Part shown: one piece after another, positions 26,387-35,021 of the stretch
How positions within the stretch are numbered: the first letter of the stretch is position 1
Layout: each line of letters begins with the position of its first letter
NCBI GenBank assembly: GCA_041394185.1
Contig: JAWKIQ010000003.1
Span: forward strand, 496,001-560,000
Source of the DNA: Acidimicrobiales bacterium
GTDB taxonomy: Bacteria; Actinomycetota; Acidimicrobiia; Acidimicrobiales; Poriferisodalaceae
Direction of reading: 5' to 3'
Length of the DNA stretch: 64,000 bases
The notes under the pieces: generated by a model
The model's input: the letters and a program-made list of their open reading frames with translations, nothing else
What the model was told of the DNA's origin: nothing
The model's database searches: none
Position numbers and translations under genes: made by a program

Positions 26387-27682
26387 CTAGTTCTTGGGGT
26401 GCGACCCAGCGAGCTTGAAGCGCGCAGCCTCGGCCCGTTCGGGGGTGTCGAACCAAACCTCGGCAAGGGTCGCTCGGTAGCTGCGGCTATAGGGCCGGTG
26501 ATACAGCATCGAGTCTGCGTTGCCCTTGATGGTGAAGCCATCGGGGGCCGAGTTGTCAGGAAGCGGTGCGTGCGAACCCGGACCGTATGGGCCGTCCTGC
26601 GACGCAGGCTCGGGGGCGGCGGCGAAATCGATGTCGATATCGGGCTTCGGTGCTGGCGGCGCGGGTTGTGGAGCCGGCTGAACAGGGCCAGAACCGCCGG
26701 CAGCAGACGCCATGAGCGAGTGGGCAGCCGAGGTCGGGGCGCCGCCGACGGCTGCTCCTACCAACAGCAGCTCCTTGACCTTGTCGGCGTCGGCACCGCC
26801 GCCTAGCGCTTCGGCACCGCCGACGATCTCCATGATCTCGGTGGTGATGGCGTCTTGGCGGGCCCGGCTGAGAGCACGCTGAAGCTTGATGAGCAACTCT
26901 TCCGCGTTGTCGGTGGCGGCCTTCATCGCTCGCTGCCGGTTGGCATGCTCGGACGCGCTGGCATCGAGCAGGGCCGAGAACAAGCGCGACTCGACATATC
27001 GAGGCAGCAGGGCTTCGAGCACGCCTTCTGGCGAAGGCTCGAAGCTGTAGCTGGCCCTGGCGGCCGCATCACCTTCAGAGGCAACCACGCTGAGGCCTTC
27101 GAGCGGAAGGAACTGTCGCAGCACGGCCCGCTGGGTACCGATCGAGACGAACTCCTGGTAGGCGAGGATCACCTGGTCGACGCCGCCCTCGTTGAAGGCC
27201 TCGGCAACACGGTCGGCGACCGCCTTGGCATCGTCGTAGGTCGGCGAGTCGGTCATTCCTTCGAAGAAGGCATCGATGCGATAGTTGCGGAACCGGAAGT
27301 AGTCGCGCGCCTTCTTGCCGATGAGAATGAGGCTGTAGTCCTTGCCCTCTGTCTGGGCAGCCATGACCTCACGCTCGGCCGCCCTGATGACCGACGAGTT
27401 GTACGGCCCGGCCAAACCCCGGTCTGAGGTGATGACGACGATGCCGACCTTGTTGATCTGCTCGGCCTGTCGCATCAGGGGATGATTGGCACCGGCACCA
27501 CCGGCGGCCAGGTCCTCGATTGCAGAGGTCATGCGGGCGGCGTAGGGACGCGCCGCATTTGCACGCTGCATCGCCTTGACGACGCGCGTGGCTGCGATGA
27601 GCTCCATCGCCCTCGTGATCTTCTTCGTCGACTGGATCGAGCTGATCCGCCTACGAAGGATTCGTTCCTGTCCGCCAGCCAT
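26387..27682 (-). CDS. atpG: ATP synthase gamma subunit with a long C-terminal extension
   Basis: 431 residues against about 290-300 in typical homologues. Residues 1-293 are a normal gamma: RRRISSIQSTKKITRAMELIAATR at the N terminus, SDRGLAGPYN, and the C-terminal rotor helix ending ITTEIMEIVGGAEAL. Residues 294-431 are extra: a helical part (DKVKELLLVG), a Pro/Ala-rich linker (333-347), and a terminal block (380-425) with IKGNADSMLYHRP and AEVWFDTPERAEAA. That block resembles a short domain I recall (low certainty, 'sunset'/Ada-like) at the ends of other actinobacterial proteins. No frameshift is needed to produce the extension. Confidence 0.92.
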   Translation of the reverse strand: MAGGQERILRRRISSIQSTKKITRAMELIAATRVVKAMQRANAARPYAARMTSAIEDLAAGGAGANHPLMRQAEQINKVGIVVITSDRGLAGPYNSSVIRAAEREVMAAQTEGKDYSLILIGKKARDYFRFRNYRIDAFFEGMTDSPTYDDAKAVADRVAEAFNEGGVDQVILAYQEFVSIGTQRAVLRQFLPLEGLSVVASEGDAAARASYSFEPSPEGVLEALLPRYVESRLFSALLDASASEHANRQRAMKAATDNAEELLIKLQRALSRARQDAITTEIMEIVGGAEALGGGADADKVKELLLVGAAVGGAPTSAAHSLMASAAGGSGPVQPAPQPAPPAPKPDIDIDFAAAPEPASQDGPYGPGSHAPLPDNSAPDGFTIKGNADSMLYHRPYSRSYRATLAEVWFDTPERAEAARFKLAGSHPKN

Positions 27683-27698
27683 GGCTTAGAACTGCCCC

Positions 27699-29324
27699 TC
27701 AGTCTTCTTCGGGTCGGGTGATGTCACGCTCTGGGATCGTGATGTCGGAGTCGACGATGTTGCTCGAAGCATCGGGCTGCGCTTCGGGATCGACGGTGAT
27801 GCCCGCCGAGGCCGCACTTCCCTGGAAGTTAGAAGCGAACTCCGAGACGATGTTCTCGAGGTCATCGAGGTCGACGTTGCCGGTTTCGCGAATGCTGGAG
27901 AGCAGGCCGTTATGGCGGCTCCGGAAGTGATCCAGCAACGCTGTCTCGAATGCACCAACGTCTGGCACGGCGATCTTGTCGAGGTGACCGCGAGTGCCCG
28001 CATAGATGCTGACGACCTGCTCTTCCATCGGCACCGGCGAGTTGATGCCCTGCTTGAGCAGCTCGGTGAGGCGGTAGCCACGGTCGAGCTGGGCCTGGGA
28101 CACGGCGTCGAGGTCGGAACCGAAGGCGGCGAATGCCTCGAGCTCACGGAACTGCTGAAGGTCGGACTTGAGCGTGCCCACAGCCGACTTCATGGCCTTG
28201 GTCTGGGCGGCCGAACCAACTCGGGAAACCGAGATGCCGACGTCGATGGCGGGGCGAACACCCGACTTGAACAGGTCGTCCTGCAAGAAGATCTGACCGT
28301 CGGTGATCGAGATGACGTTCGTGGGAATGAACGCCGACACATCGCCGGCCTTGGTCTCGATTACAGGGAGGGCCGTGAGGCTGCCTGCACCCAGTTCGTC
28401 GCTGAGCTTGGCCGCACGTTCGAGCAGGCGGCTGTGGAGGTAGAAGACGTCGCCCGGGTATGCCTCGCGCCCTGGCGGACGGCGCAGCAGCAGCGACATC
28501 TGACGATAGGCCTCGGCCTGCTTGGAGAGGTCGTCGTAGACCACCAAGGCGTGGTCGCCGGTGTCCATCCAGTGCTGACCCATGGCGCACCCGGCGTACG
28601 GGGCCAGGTACTTGAACGGTGCAGCATCGGAGGCCGCGGCCACCACCACGACGGTATATTCCATGGCGCCGAGCTCTTCGAGGGTGGCGACCGTCTGGGC
28701 AACCGAGGAAGCCTTTTGACCGATGGCCACATAGATGCACTTCATGCCCGAACCCTTCTGGTTCAGGATGGCGTCGGTGGCGATGGCGGTCTTGCCGGTC
28801 TTGCGGTCGCCGATGATGAGCTCGCGCTGGCCTCGGCCGATGGGGATCAGCGAGTCGATGGCCTTGATGCCGGTCTGCATGGGCTCGTGCACCGGCTTGC
28901 GGCCCATGATGCCCGGCGCCTGGATCTCCATACGGCGCTCGACGACGTTCTGCAGCGGGCCCTTACCGTCGATGGGCTCGCCCAGGGCGTTGACAACGCG
29001 CCCGATGAGGCCGTCGCCGACGGGAACCGAGAGGATTCGACCGGTCGCCTTGACCGATTGGCCTTCCTCGATCTTTTCGATCGCTCCGAGCACCACGGCG
29101 CCGATCGAGTCCTCGTCGAGGTTCAGCGCCAAGCCGACGTCGCCACTCTGGAACTCGAGAAGCTCGTTGACCGCAGCGTTGGGGAGGCCAGAGACGCGTG
29201 CGATGCCGTCACCGACCTCGATGATGCGCCCGATGGTGCCCGACTCGATGTCGGCGTCGAAGCCCTCGAGGTTCGTACGGATGGCGTCGGTGATGGATGC
29301 GATATCGAAGTTGAGGTCAGTCAT
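27699..29324 (-). CDS. atpA: ATP synthase alpha subunit
   Basis: 541 residues. The non-catalytic F1 subunit: Walker A GDRKTGKT, VYDDLSKQAEAYRQMSLLLRRPPGREAYPGD, and the conserved Arg region ISVSRVGSAAQ. The C terminus carries about 30 extra acidic residues (QPDASSNIVDSDITIPERD), common in actinobacterial alpha. It starts 4 bp after the atpH stop and is followed by atpG after 16 bp. Confidence 0.97.
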   Translation of the reverse strand: MTDLNFDIASITDAIRTNLEGFDADIESGTIGRIIEVGDGIARVSGLPNAAVNELLEFQSGDVGLALNLDEDSIGAVVLGAIEKIEEGQSVKATGRILSVPVGDGLIGRVVNALGEPIDGKGPLQNVVERRMEIQAPGIMGRKPVHEPMQTGIKAIDSLIPIGRGQRELIIGDRKTGKTAIATDAILNQKGSGMKCIYVAIGQKASSVAQTVATLEELGAMEYTVVVVAAASDAAPFKYLAPYAGCAMGQHWMDTGDHALVVYDDLSKQAEAYRQMSLLLRRPPGREAYPGDVFYLHSRLLERAAKLSDELGAGSLTALPVIETKAGDVSAFIPTNVISITDGQIFLQDDLFKSGVRPAIDVGISVSRVGSAAQTKAMKSAVGTLKSDLQQFRELEAFAAFGSDLDAVSQAQLDRGYRLTELLKQGINSPVPMEEQVVSIYAGTRGHLDKIAVPDVGAFETALLDHFRSRHNGLLSSIRETGNVDLDDLENIVSEFASNFQGSAASAGITVDPEAQPDASSNIVDSDITIPERDITRPEED

Positions 29325-29328
29325 TGTC

Positions 29329-29850
29329 TCAGACCCGTTCCTTGAGCTTCTCGAGACGGGTCTTCACAGACCCGTCGATGACGGTGTCGCCGACCTGGGC
29401 GACGAGGCCACCCAGAACGGTCGGATCGATGATGACCTTGACATCGACCGGATTGCCCGTGGCCCGACCCAGAGCATCGGACAGGCGGTCGATTTGGTCT
29501 TGGGAAAGAGGAATGGCGCTGCGAACCTCGGCGACGCGTTGTCCGCGAGCCTCGGCTGCCATCGAGGTGACCCGATTGGCGATCTCGGCGATGTCGCCAA
29601 CTCGCTCGGCGCTGACCAGCATCGCCACCAGGCTGGTGGTGACCGGATGCGCACTCTTCAGCAGGTCGTCGACGATACCCAGGCGCCGCCCCGACGGAAG
29701 GTTGCGGTCGCTAAGGGTTTCTCGCAGTTCGTCGCTGGACTCGACAGCGCGCGCGAACCGGTAGAACTCGTCGGCGATGCTGTCGAGGATGCCCTCTGAC
29801 GATGCCACGGCGGTAACCGCTGCGGCGTAGCCGTCGATCTTGTCACTCAT
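29329..29850 (-). CDS. atpH: ATP synthase delta subunit
   Basis: 173 residues. An N-terminal helical domain (DKIDGYAAAVTAVA) binds the top of alpha, and a C-terminal part contains the family motif DPTVLGGLVAQVGDTVIDGSVKTRL. It joins F1 to the b subunit stalk. Here delta is separate from b, unlike the b-delta fusion of mycobacteria. A 74-bp spacer with a hairpin precedes it. Confidence 0.95.
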   Translation of the reverse strand: MSDKIDGYAAAVTAVASSEGILDSIADEFYRFARAVESSDELRETLSDRNLPSGRRLGIVDDLLKSAHPVTTSLVAMLVSAERVGDIAEIANRVTSMAAEARGQRVAEVRSAIPLSQDQIDRLSDALGRATGNPVDVKVIIDPTVLGGLVAQVGDTVIDGSVKTRLEKLKERV

Positions 29851-29874
29851 CGATACGTGTGTTCCTCGTTGATT

Positions 29875-29890
29875 GCGGCCCTCGGGCCGC
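29875..29890 (-). repeat. intercistronic hairpin between atpF and atpH
   Basis: GCGGCC-CTCG-GGCCGC is a 6-bp GC stem with a tetraloop (7 bp if the loop is 2 nt), 25 nt upstream of the atpH start. It sits in a spacer beginning GTTGATTGCG that closely resembles the spacer before atpE. Confidence 0.5.
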
Positions 29891-29924
29891 TAGTGGTGAG
29901 CCGACCTCGGCCGGCGTGACCCTG

Positions 29925-30452
29925 TCAGTTCTGGGCGCCGACCCGGTCGATGAAGTTGTTGACCAGCTGAGCCTGGGCGTCGGCGTCGAGCGACTGCTCG
30001 ACGATGCGTTCTGCAGCACCAACCGCAAGTGCGGTGACCTGCGAGCGCATCTCGCTCATGGCACGGGCCTTGGCAGCCTCGATGTCGGCATCGGCCTGGG
30101 CGCGCATGGCGGCGATTTCACCGTCGATGGCGCCGATGCGCTCGGAGCGGACAGCCTCGGCCTCGGCGCGGGCTTCTTCGAGGATCCTCGATGCCTCGGC
30201 CTTGGCCTCGGCGATCTTGGCGTCGTACTCGGCGCGCAGAGCCTCGGCCTCGGCCTTGGCGTTTTCTGCCGCGTCGAGATCGCCCTGGATCTTCGCAGAA
30301 CGGTCGTCCATGGCCTTGCGCATGGCCGGATAGGCCAGCTTGGCCAACAGCACCAAGAGCAAGAAGAAGGAGATGCTGCCCCAGATGATCTCGTTTGTCA
30401 CCGGGAGGATCGGGTTGTTAGGCCCCTCCGCGGCGATTAGTTGGATGTTCAT
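29925..30452 (-). CDS. atpF: ATP synthase b subunit
   Basis: 175 residues. One N-terminal membrane helix (about residues 22-42, ISFFLLLVLLAKLAY) is followed by a long Ala/Glu/Arg-rich coiled coil that forms the peripheral stalk dimer and binds delta. The length is typical. It follows atpE after 17 bp. Confidence 0.96.
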   Translation of the reverse strand: MNIQLIAAEGPNNPILPVTNEIIWGSISFFLLLVLLAKLAYPAMRKAMDDRSAKIQGDLDAAENAKAEAEALRAEYDAKIAEAKAEASRILEEARAEAEAVRSERIGAIDGEIAAMRAQADADIEAAKARAMSEMRSQVTALAVGAAERIVEQSLDADAQAQLVNNFIDRVGAQN

Positions 30453-30469
30453 CGGCTAAGTCTCCTGGA

Positions 30470-30727
30470 TCAGGCGAACTTCAGAAGGATGAACACGACG
30501 AAACCGATGAGGGCGAGCGCCTCGGTGAAAGCGATACCGAGGAACATCGTGGTCCGCACCATGCCGGCGGCCTCGGGCTGGCGGGCCATGGCCTGGACCG
30601 ACTGGCCGACGAGGTAGCCGATGCCGATGCCGGGGCCGATGGCAGCGAGGCCATAAGCGAAACCGGCCGACACAGCCTCGCCGAAAGCGATCTGGTCCTC
30701 ACCAGCGATCTGCGCAAGCAGTTCCAT
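30470..30727 (-). CDS. atpE: ATP synthase c subunit
   Basis: 85 residues, two membrane helices. The glycine-rich first helix (GLAAIGPGIGIGYLVGQ), the polar loop ARQPE and the ion-binding Glu in FTEALAL are clear. The residues around the Glu (no Gln in helix 1, Ala after Glu) fit proton rather than sodium coupling. Subunit c forms the rotor ring and is needed in many copies; a hairpin in the spacer in front of it may help that. Confidence 0.97.
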   Translation of the reverse strand: MELLAQIAGEDQIAFGEAVSAGFAYGLAAIGPGIGIGYLVGQSVQAMARQPEAAGMVRTTMFLGIAFTEALALIGFVVFILLKFA

Positions 30728-30773
30728 TGGGTTTTCTTCCTTGTTGATTGCGACCCTCTCGGGCCGGCTTTGG

Positions 30774-30792
30774 AGTGACCCGAGGGGTCACT
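30774..30792 (-). repeat. intercistronic hairpin between atpB and atpE
   Basis: AGTGACCC-GAG-GGGTCACT is a perfect 8-bp stem with a 3-nt loop, 22 nt after the atpB stop and 47 nt before the atpE start. It could stabilise the atpE message or separate its translation from atpB. Confidence 0.55.
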
Positions 30793-30813
30793 ATTGGGTC
30801 GAACAGTTGTAAA

Positions 30814-31596
30814 TCAGTGATCCGCGTGCAGCGACGAGCCGATGTAGACGGCCGCCAGGATCGTGAAGATGTATGCCTGAAGGAACGAGACCATGAGCTC
30901 GAACCCGGTGAGCAACACCAGCATGATGAACGGCAGCGGCAAGAACACCGCAAACCACTCGGTGGTCCAGAGCGATTCGCACAGAACCACGAAGGTGACG
31001 AGCAGGATGTGCCCGGCGAGCATGTTGGCGAAGAGTCGCACGGCCAACGAGAAGGGGCGGACCAGGAAGGTCGAGACGAACTCGATCAGAGCCACGAGCG
31101 GCAAGAGCGCACCCGGCACGCCGGGCGGTATGACCGCGTTCTTGAAGTAGGCCGGGCCCTGGTGCTTGATGCCGGTTCCGATGAAGGCAACCCACACCAC
31201 GAGGGCAAGAAGTGCCGGGAAGGCCATGCGTGCGTTGCCGGGCATCTGCCAACCGGGGATGATCTCGAACAGGTTCGTGATCAGAACGAAGCTGAAGATC
31301 GACAACAGGAACGGGTTCCAGCCCCTGCCCTCTTCGCCCATCGTCTGATCGATGATGCCGTTGTCGATGAAGTCGATGCCCGCCTCGGCGATGGTCTGCA
31401 CGCCGGATGGCACCATGCGGGTCTTGGCCTTGCTGGCCGCGATGAAGTAGATCGCCAGGGTGGTCGCCGTGGCGATGAGCGCCGACAGGCCGATCTTGTT
31501 AAGTGCATGCCAATCGCCCGAGCCGGTCGTGTCGCCCCAGAATCCGGGCCACTCGACTAGATGTTCGATTGTTGGGAACTCGAGACCGAAGATCAC
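30814..31596 (-). CDS. atpB: ATP synthase a subunit
   Basis: 260 residues with about six membrane helices. The essential Arg lies in RPFSLAVRLFANMLAGH, and the C-terminal helix reads LLTGFELMVSFLQAYIF. It forms the proton half-channels beside the c-ring. The GTG start at 31596 follows AGAGGTAG and is 6 bp after the atpI stop. Confidence 0.96.
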   Translation of the reverse strand: MIFGLEFPTIEHLVEWPGFWGDTTGSGDWHALNKIGLSALIATATTLAIYFIAASKAKTRMVPSGVQTIAEAGIDFIDNGIIDQTMGEEGRGWNPFLLSIFSFVLITNLFEIIPGWQMPGNARMAFPALLALVVWVAFIGTGIKHQGPAYFKNAVIPPGVPGALLPLVALIEFVSTFLVRPFSLAVRLFANMLAGHILLVTFVVLCESLWTTEWFAVFLPLPFIMLVLLTGFELMVSFLQAYIFTILAAVYIGSSLHADH

Positions 31597-31602
31597 CTTC
31601 GT

Positions 31603-32055
31603 CTACCTCTGGTTCTTTGAGTTGTCGGTTGAAGGCTTGAGACCGGGAAAGGCAAGCGACGCAGAAACGTAGCGCGTTTCCCAGACCAAAAGCCCGAGAT
31701 GGGTGACGATGACCGTCAGGCCGAGCGGAACCAGCTCGACCCACGATGCGTCTTTCACCAACCAGATGGCCAGCGAAATCAGTCCCAGGCGTATCAGGAA
31801 GCCGAACAGGGCGGCCCCCATCAACATGCCGAGGGAGATGCGGGCGCTCCAGGCCAACAGGCCCGCAGCGAGAAGAAAGTTGAGCAAGATGAGCGCGACG
31901 CCGTAGCCGGCGGACAAAGCGCCGTTGACGCCCCAGATGCCGAGGGTGAGCAGGAGCAGTACGGGCACCACGGGCAGCGCACGCTTGACCATGTCGAGCG
32001 CAATCTGCTGCTCGGGTGCGGGGCCCTCGAGCCGAGTCGTCATCAGATCGCTCAT
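31603..32055 (-). CDS. atpI: ATP synthase subunit I-like membrane protein
   Basis: 150 residues with four hydrophobic segments (about 27-47, 51-70, 77-98 and 105-125). The position directly before atpB and the topology match AtpI, which helps c-ring assembly and, with AtpZ, cation movement. The sequence is poorly conserved, as usual for this family. Its ATG overlaps the upstream atpZ-like stop by 4 bp (ATGA). Confidence 0.85.
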   Translation of the reverse strand: MSDLMTTRLEGPAPEQQIALDMVKRALPVVPVLLLLTLGIWGVNGALSAGYGVALILLNFLLAAGLLAWSARISLGMLMGAALFGFLIRLGLISLAIWLVKDASWVELVPLGLTVIVTHLGLLVWETRYVSASLAFPGLKPSTDNSKNQR

Positions 32056-32519
32056 CGTGCCTCTTCTGGCTCGGTCGCCCCCGAGGGGTCGACGGTGGGA
32101 AGCGCGGTGTCGAGCGTTACGCCGGTTGGCAGCCGGGCGTCATCGAAGACCTTCGCCTTGACCGGAGCTTGCGAAGGGGCCTGAGCGTCAGAGCCGCTCG
32201 AACGCTTGGCGATGAGTTCTTGTTCGAGCTGCGACATCTTGTAGTCGTAGCGATACCACCAAAGGACGAGCTCGCCGAACACTGCCAGGACCATCAGTGC
32301 GATCGTGAACACCGGAACGATGCCCAACAGCCGATCGATGAGGTAGCCGAATCCGGCGAACACAGCGGGCGTCACCGCGAGCTCGAAGGCGCGCGAAAGC
32401 GAGTCGCCGAATCCGTTGTTGAGTTCGCGCTTGGCGGCCAGGTCCATCAGGTGATCAGAATCGTTTTGAGCGGTTCGATTGCTCGGTGTCTTGGCGCTCG
32501 GTGTCTTGGCATGAATCAT
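32052..32519 (-). CDS. AtpZ-like F0F1-ATPase accessory protein
   Basis: About 155 residues from the ATG at 32519; an ATG at 32447 is an alternative, and neither has a good ribosome-binding site. Two membrane helices (around AVTPAVFAGFGYLIDRLLG and FTIALMVLAVFGELVLWW) form the AtpZ/AtpI pattern; a charged C-terminal tail of about 65 residues is unusual. It is the first gene of the atp operon and is coupled to atpI. A 15-bp tandem duplication lies near its 5' end. Confidence 0.75.
   Translation of the reverse strand: MIHAKTPSAKTPSNRTAQNDSDHLMDLAAKRELNNGFGDSLSRAFELAVTPAVFAGFGYLIDRLLGIVPVFTIALMVLAVFGELVLWWYRYDYKMSQLEQELIAKRSSGSDAQAPSQAPVKAKVFDDARLPTGVTLDTALPTVDPSGATEPEEAR
32481..32510 (-). repeat. 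perfect 15-bp tandem duplication at the start of the AtpZ-like gene
   Basis: gctcggtgtcttggc occurs twice back to back and encodes AKTPS twice, just after the proposed start at 32519. A recent slippage duplication in a non-conserved region is the simplest reading. Confidence 0.85.
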
Positions 32520-32596
32520 GCCGCGAGGAACCCTAACCGACCGTTGGGGTCGTGGTCGAGAGGCCGCGCGGCATGTAATGACCGGTGACTGACCGG

Positions 32597-32620
32597 AGCT
32601 TGTGAATACATGCACAAGCT
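32597..32620. promoter_or_regulatory. inverted repeat in the wecA-atp spacer
   Basis: AGCTTGTG-8 nt-CACAAGCT is a perfect 8-bp inverted repeat in the 153-bp spacer between wecA and the atp operon. A second small repeat (CCGGT-5 nt-ACCGG) lies next to it at 32582-32596. There is no U-tract, so it could be an operator at the atp promoter or a weak wecA terminator. I see nothing else in the spacer. Confidence 0.45.
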
Positions 32621-32672
32621 ATTCGACGGCCGATGTTCGGCGCAACCTTCAGATGCGCGAAACCTGCAGTTT

Positions 32673-33776
32673 TCAGGTGGCGGTTCGCCGGATGCCACCG
32701 TGGAACATCGTGTACAGCAGCAGACCCAGCGCTCCGACTGCGAACGGAACGACCCCGTCACCATCGCCGGTGATCGTCGGATACAGGACGACCCCCGACA
32801 GCAGCGCTGTCCAACCCCACAAGATGAGCACCGAGCGGCGATGTCCATGACCCAACGCCATGAGCCGGTGGTGCAGGTGGTTCTTGTCTGCCTGGCTCAT
32901 CGGAACGCGTTGGCGGGCCCGGCGGATCGCGGCCCAGGCCGTGTCGAACAACGGCACACCCAGCACGACGAAGGGGATGATCATCGGAGCAAAGAAGAAG
33001 TAGACCTGGCCCGAGAACTGATCGACGACTCGGCCTCCGGTGGTCATGGTGGACGCCGCCATCAACAGACCCAACAGCAGCGCACCGCTGTCGCCCATGA
33101 AGATGTGGGCGGGGTGGAAGTTGTGTGGCAGGAACCCAAGGCAACAGCCGAACGCAACCAGCGCGATGAGCGGGCCCACGTTGGCCGAATTGATCAGCCC
33201 TGCATCGAGCAACTCCTGGTTGTAGAGGTAGAACGCCCCGGCCGCGATGGCGACGATGCCGGCGGCGAGCCCATCGAGGCCGTCGATGACGTTGATGGCG
33301 TTGGCCATCAACACCACCCAAAAGACGGTGATCAACGGGACGATGTCAGGCGACAGACCCCACAAACCCCCGAAGGGAACACGCACGAAGAAGAGGGTGA
33401 CGCCCAGCAGGTACAGCGTGCTTGCCGCCAGCACCTGCCCGGCGAGCTTGGCCGGTGCCGACACGGGCCGCAGGTCGTCCAGCGCACCTACGAAGAAGAT
33501 CACGGCGGCGCCCGCAACCACACCGAGGGGCTCGGAGGTTCTGCTGAACACCTCCGAGAACGTGTCGAGGCGAGAGGCAACCGCAAACGCCATGAGGAAC
33601 GAGGCGAACATCGCCGCGCCGCCCAGGGTGGCCGTAGGCACCTCGTGCACCCGGCGAGCGTCGGGCTGGACAACGGCACCGACCTTGAACGAGATGCGCC
33701 GAACGATGGGGGTCAGCACCGCAGTGCCACCAACGGCCGTGCCGAGCACGATCAACGTGTCGCTCAGTTCACTCAA
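32673..33776 (-). CDS. wecA: WecA/TagO-type undecaprenyl-phosphate sugar-1-phosphate transferase
   Basis: 367 residues with about ten membrane segments. Motifs: DDLRPVSAPAKL, NAINVIDGLDGLAAG, FMGDSGALLLG and NHLHHRL, the set used by GlcNAc-1-phosphate transferases of the WecA/TagO group. It would prime a lipid-linked glycan on the inner membrane face. The start is TTG at 33776 with AGGAGG 8 nt upstream. The position in front of atpI is the same as rfe/wecA in Mycobacterium. Beside the polysaccharide island it may also prime that glycan. Confidence 0.92.
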   Translation of the reverse strand: MSELSDTLIVLGTAVGGTAVLTPIVRRISFKVGAVVQPDARRVHEVPTATLGGAAMFASFLMAFAVASRLDTFSEVFSRTSEPLGVVAGAAVIFFVGALDDLRPVSAPAKLAGQVLAASTLYLLGVTLFFVRVPFGGLWGLSPDIVPLITVFWVVLMANAINVIDGLDGLAAGIVAIAAGAFYLYNQELLDAGLINSANVGPLIALVAFGCCLGFLPHNFHPAHIFMGDSGALLLGLLMAASTMTTGGRVVDQFSGQVYFFFAPMIIPFVVLGVPLFDTAWAAIRRARQRVPMSQADKNHLHHRLMALGHGHRRSVLILWGWTALLSGVVLYPTITGDGDGVVPFAVGALGLLLYTMFHGGIRRTAT

Positions 33777-33839
33777 GCCCGGTGCCTCCTGCCGTCGAAC
33801 AAAGAGGCTAGGGCGTGTCGAGCGTGCAAGCTGAACAGC

Positions 33840-34988
33840 TCACATCGAGTGCACCCGGGCAGCCAACCCGAGATCGGACAGTTGATCGGCAATCTCTTGG
33901 GCATAGATCGGATTCATCGCTATCACGTGGCTCGGCGCCAGCTCGACCAGACTGTCGGGGCCGATCACCGGATGGCCGCCACCGGGTACGAAGCGCCCCC
34001 ACTTGTGCGGGTTGAGGTCGACGGCCGCCACTACGGCGTCGGCTCCATCGACCGCGTTGAGGAACTGGACGCCCTTCGAACCGGCGCCCCAGATCACCGT
34101 GGGACCGTCGGAGACGAGTTCGCTCAGACGATCAGACCACTCTGAAATACGCGCTGCGGCGTCAGAGCCGAAGGACCGGGCTCGCTCCAGATCGGCTGTC
34201 GGGTCGACGACCTCTGTGGACACCGAGCCGGGCACCGCTTCGATCGAGAGAAACTGGCCTCCGAAGTCGGTGCGGGTTTCGAGAACCTCGAAGCCACACG
34301 AGCGGTGGAGTTGAGCCAGGCTGGTGGCCGAGAAGTAAGACACGTGTTCGTAGATCAGGTCCCAGATCGCCACCTGTTCGACCATGTGCGTGGCGTCTGG
34401 AACCTCGTGATACACGACGGCCTCGGGCAAGTCTTCGAGCGATCGGCGTACGGTCGAAACGAGCGTCCGCGGATCGGTGAGGTGTTCGAGGACATGCTGC
34501 GAACACACGAGCTTGGCCGCATGATCGAGAGTCTCGGGGTAAGGCTCGGCCACGACGGTCACCAACGGGTGGCTCTGGTAGCGCTGAGGGTCGTGGGACG
34601 GGTCGTAGCCGAATCCACGGTTGGCGCCCTTCTCGCAGAGCAGGTTCAAGAACAGGCCACCACCTGCGCCGATCTCGACGATGTCGGCGTCCCGAATCCC
34701 GTAGGTCGAGATGAGGCGGTCTGCCAGACCCTCGACAAAGTCCCGGAACACCGCCGAATGGTGAAGGCTGTTCTCGTAGGCGGGCGAGTAGTCGACGATC
34801 TGGTCGTCGAAGGCCGCGTTGTACAACAGCGAACAGTCAGGGCATACGACCAGGTCGATGTCGCCCAGCGCCGCAGCCTCGGCATCCTGGCGACTGGTGA
34901 ACAAGACGTTGCAGAAGACCGGAACGCCGCGCATCTGGAATACGGATTCGCGCCTGGTTCCTTCGCAGGCTGGACAACGGTTGATCAT
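33840..34988 (-). CDS. C-methyltransferase-like sugar methyltransferase (copy 1)
   Basis: 382 residues. The N-terminal zinc-binding motif has two pairs (CPAC near the start and CPDC at about residue 50). The SAM motif is VEIGAGGGLFLNLL, and the C-terminal domain has VIWGAGSKGVQFL and the NPHKWG segment. This is the three-domain layout of TylCIII/NovU-type sugar C-methyltransferases, which methylate 4-keto-6-deoxy nucleotide sugars. It is clearly paralogous to the protein at 38525-39715. It follows the large secreted-protein gene, separated from it by a strong hairpin. Confidence 0.82.
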   Translation of the reverse strand: MINRCPACEGTRRESVFQMRGVPVFCNVLFTSRQDAEAAALGDIDLVVCPDCSLLYNAAFDDQIVDYSPAYENSLHHSAVFRDFVEGLADRLISTYGIRDADIVEIGAGGGLFLNLLCEKGANRGFGYDPSHDPQRYQSHPLVTVVAEPYPETLDHAAKLVCSQHVLEHLTDPRTLVSTVRRSLEDLPEAVVYHEVPDATHMVEQVAIWDLIYEHVSYFSATSLAQLHRSCGFEVLETRTDFGGQFLSIEAVPGSVSTEVVDPTADLERARSFGSDAAARISEWSDRLSELVSDGPTVIWGAGSKGVQFLNAVDGADAVVAAVDLNPHKWGRFVPGGGHPVIGPDSLVELAPSHVIAMNPIYAQEIADQLSDLGLAARVHSM

Positions 34989-35021
34989 CTGGCACGTCCT
35001 GAGTCGTCGGCTGCGATTCTC

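Noticed and set aside
26017..26541. Separate gene overlapping atpD and the end of atpG
   Set aside because: Only the part from 26298 to about 26184 encodes beta-subunit sequence. The rest is out-of-frame reading of atpG and atpD.
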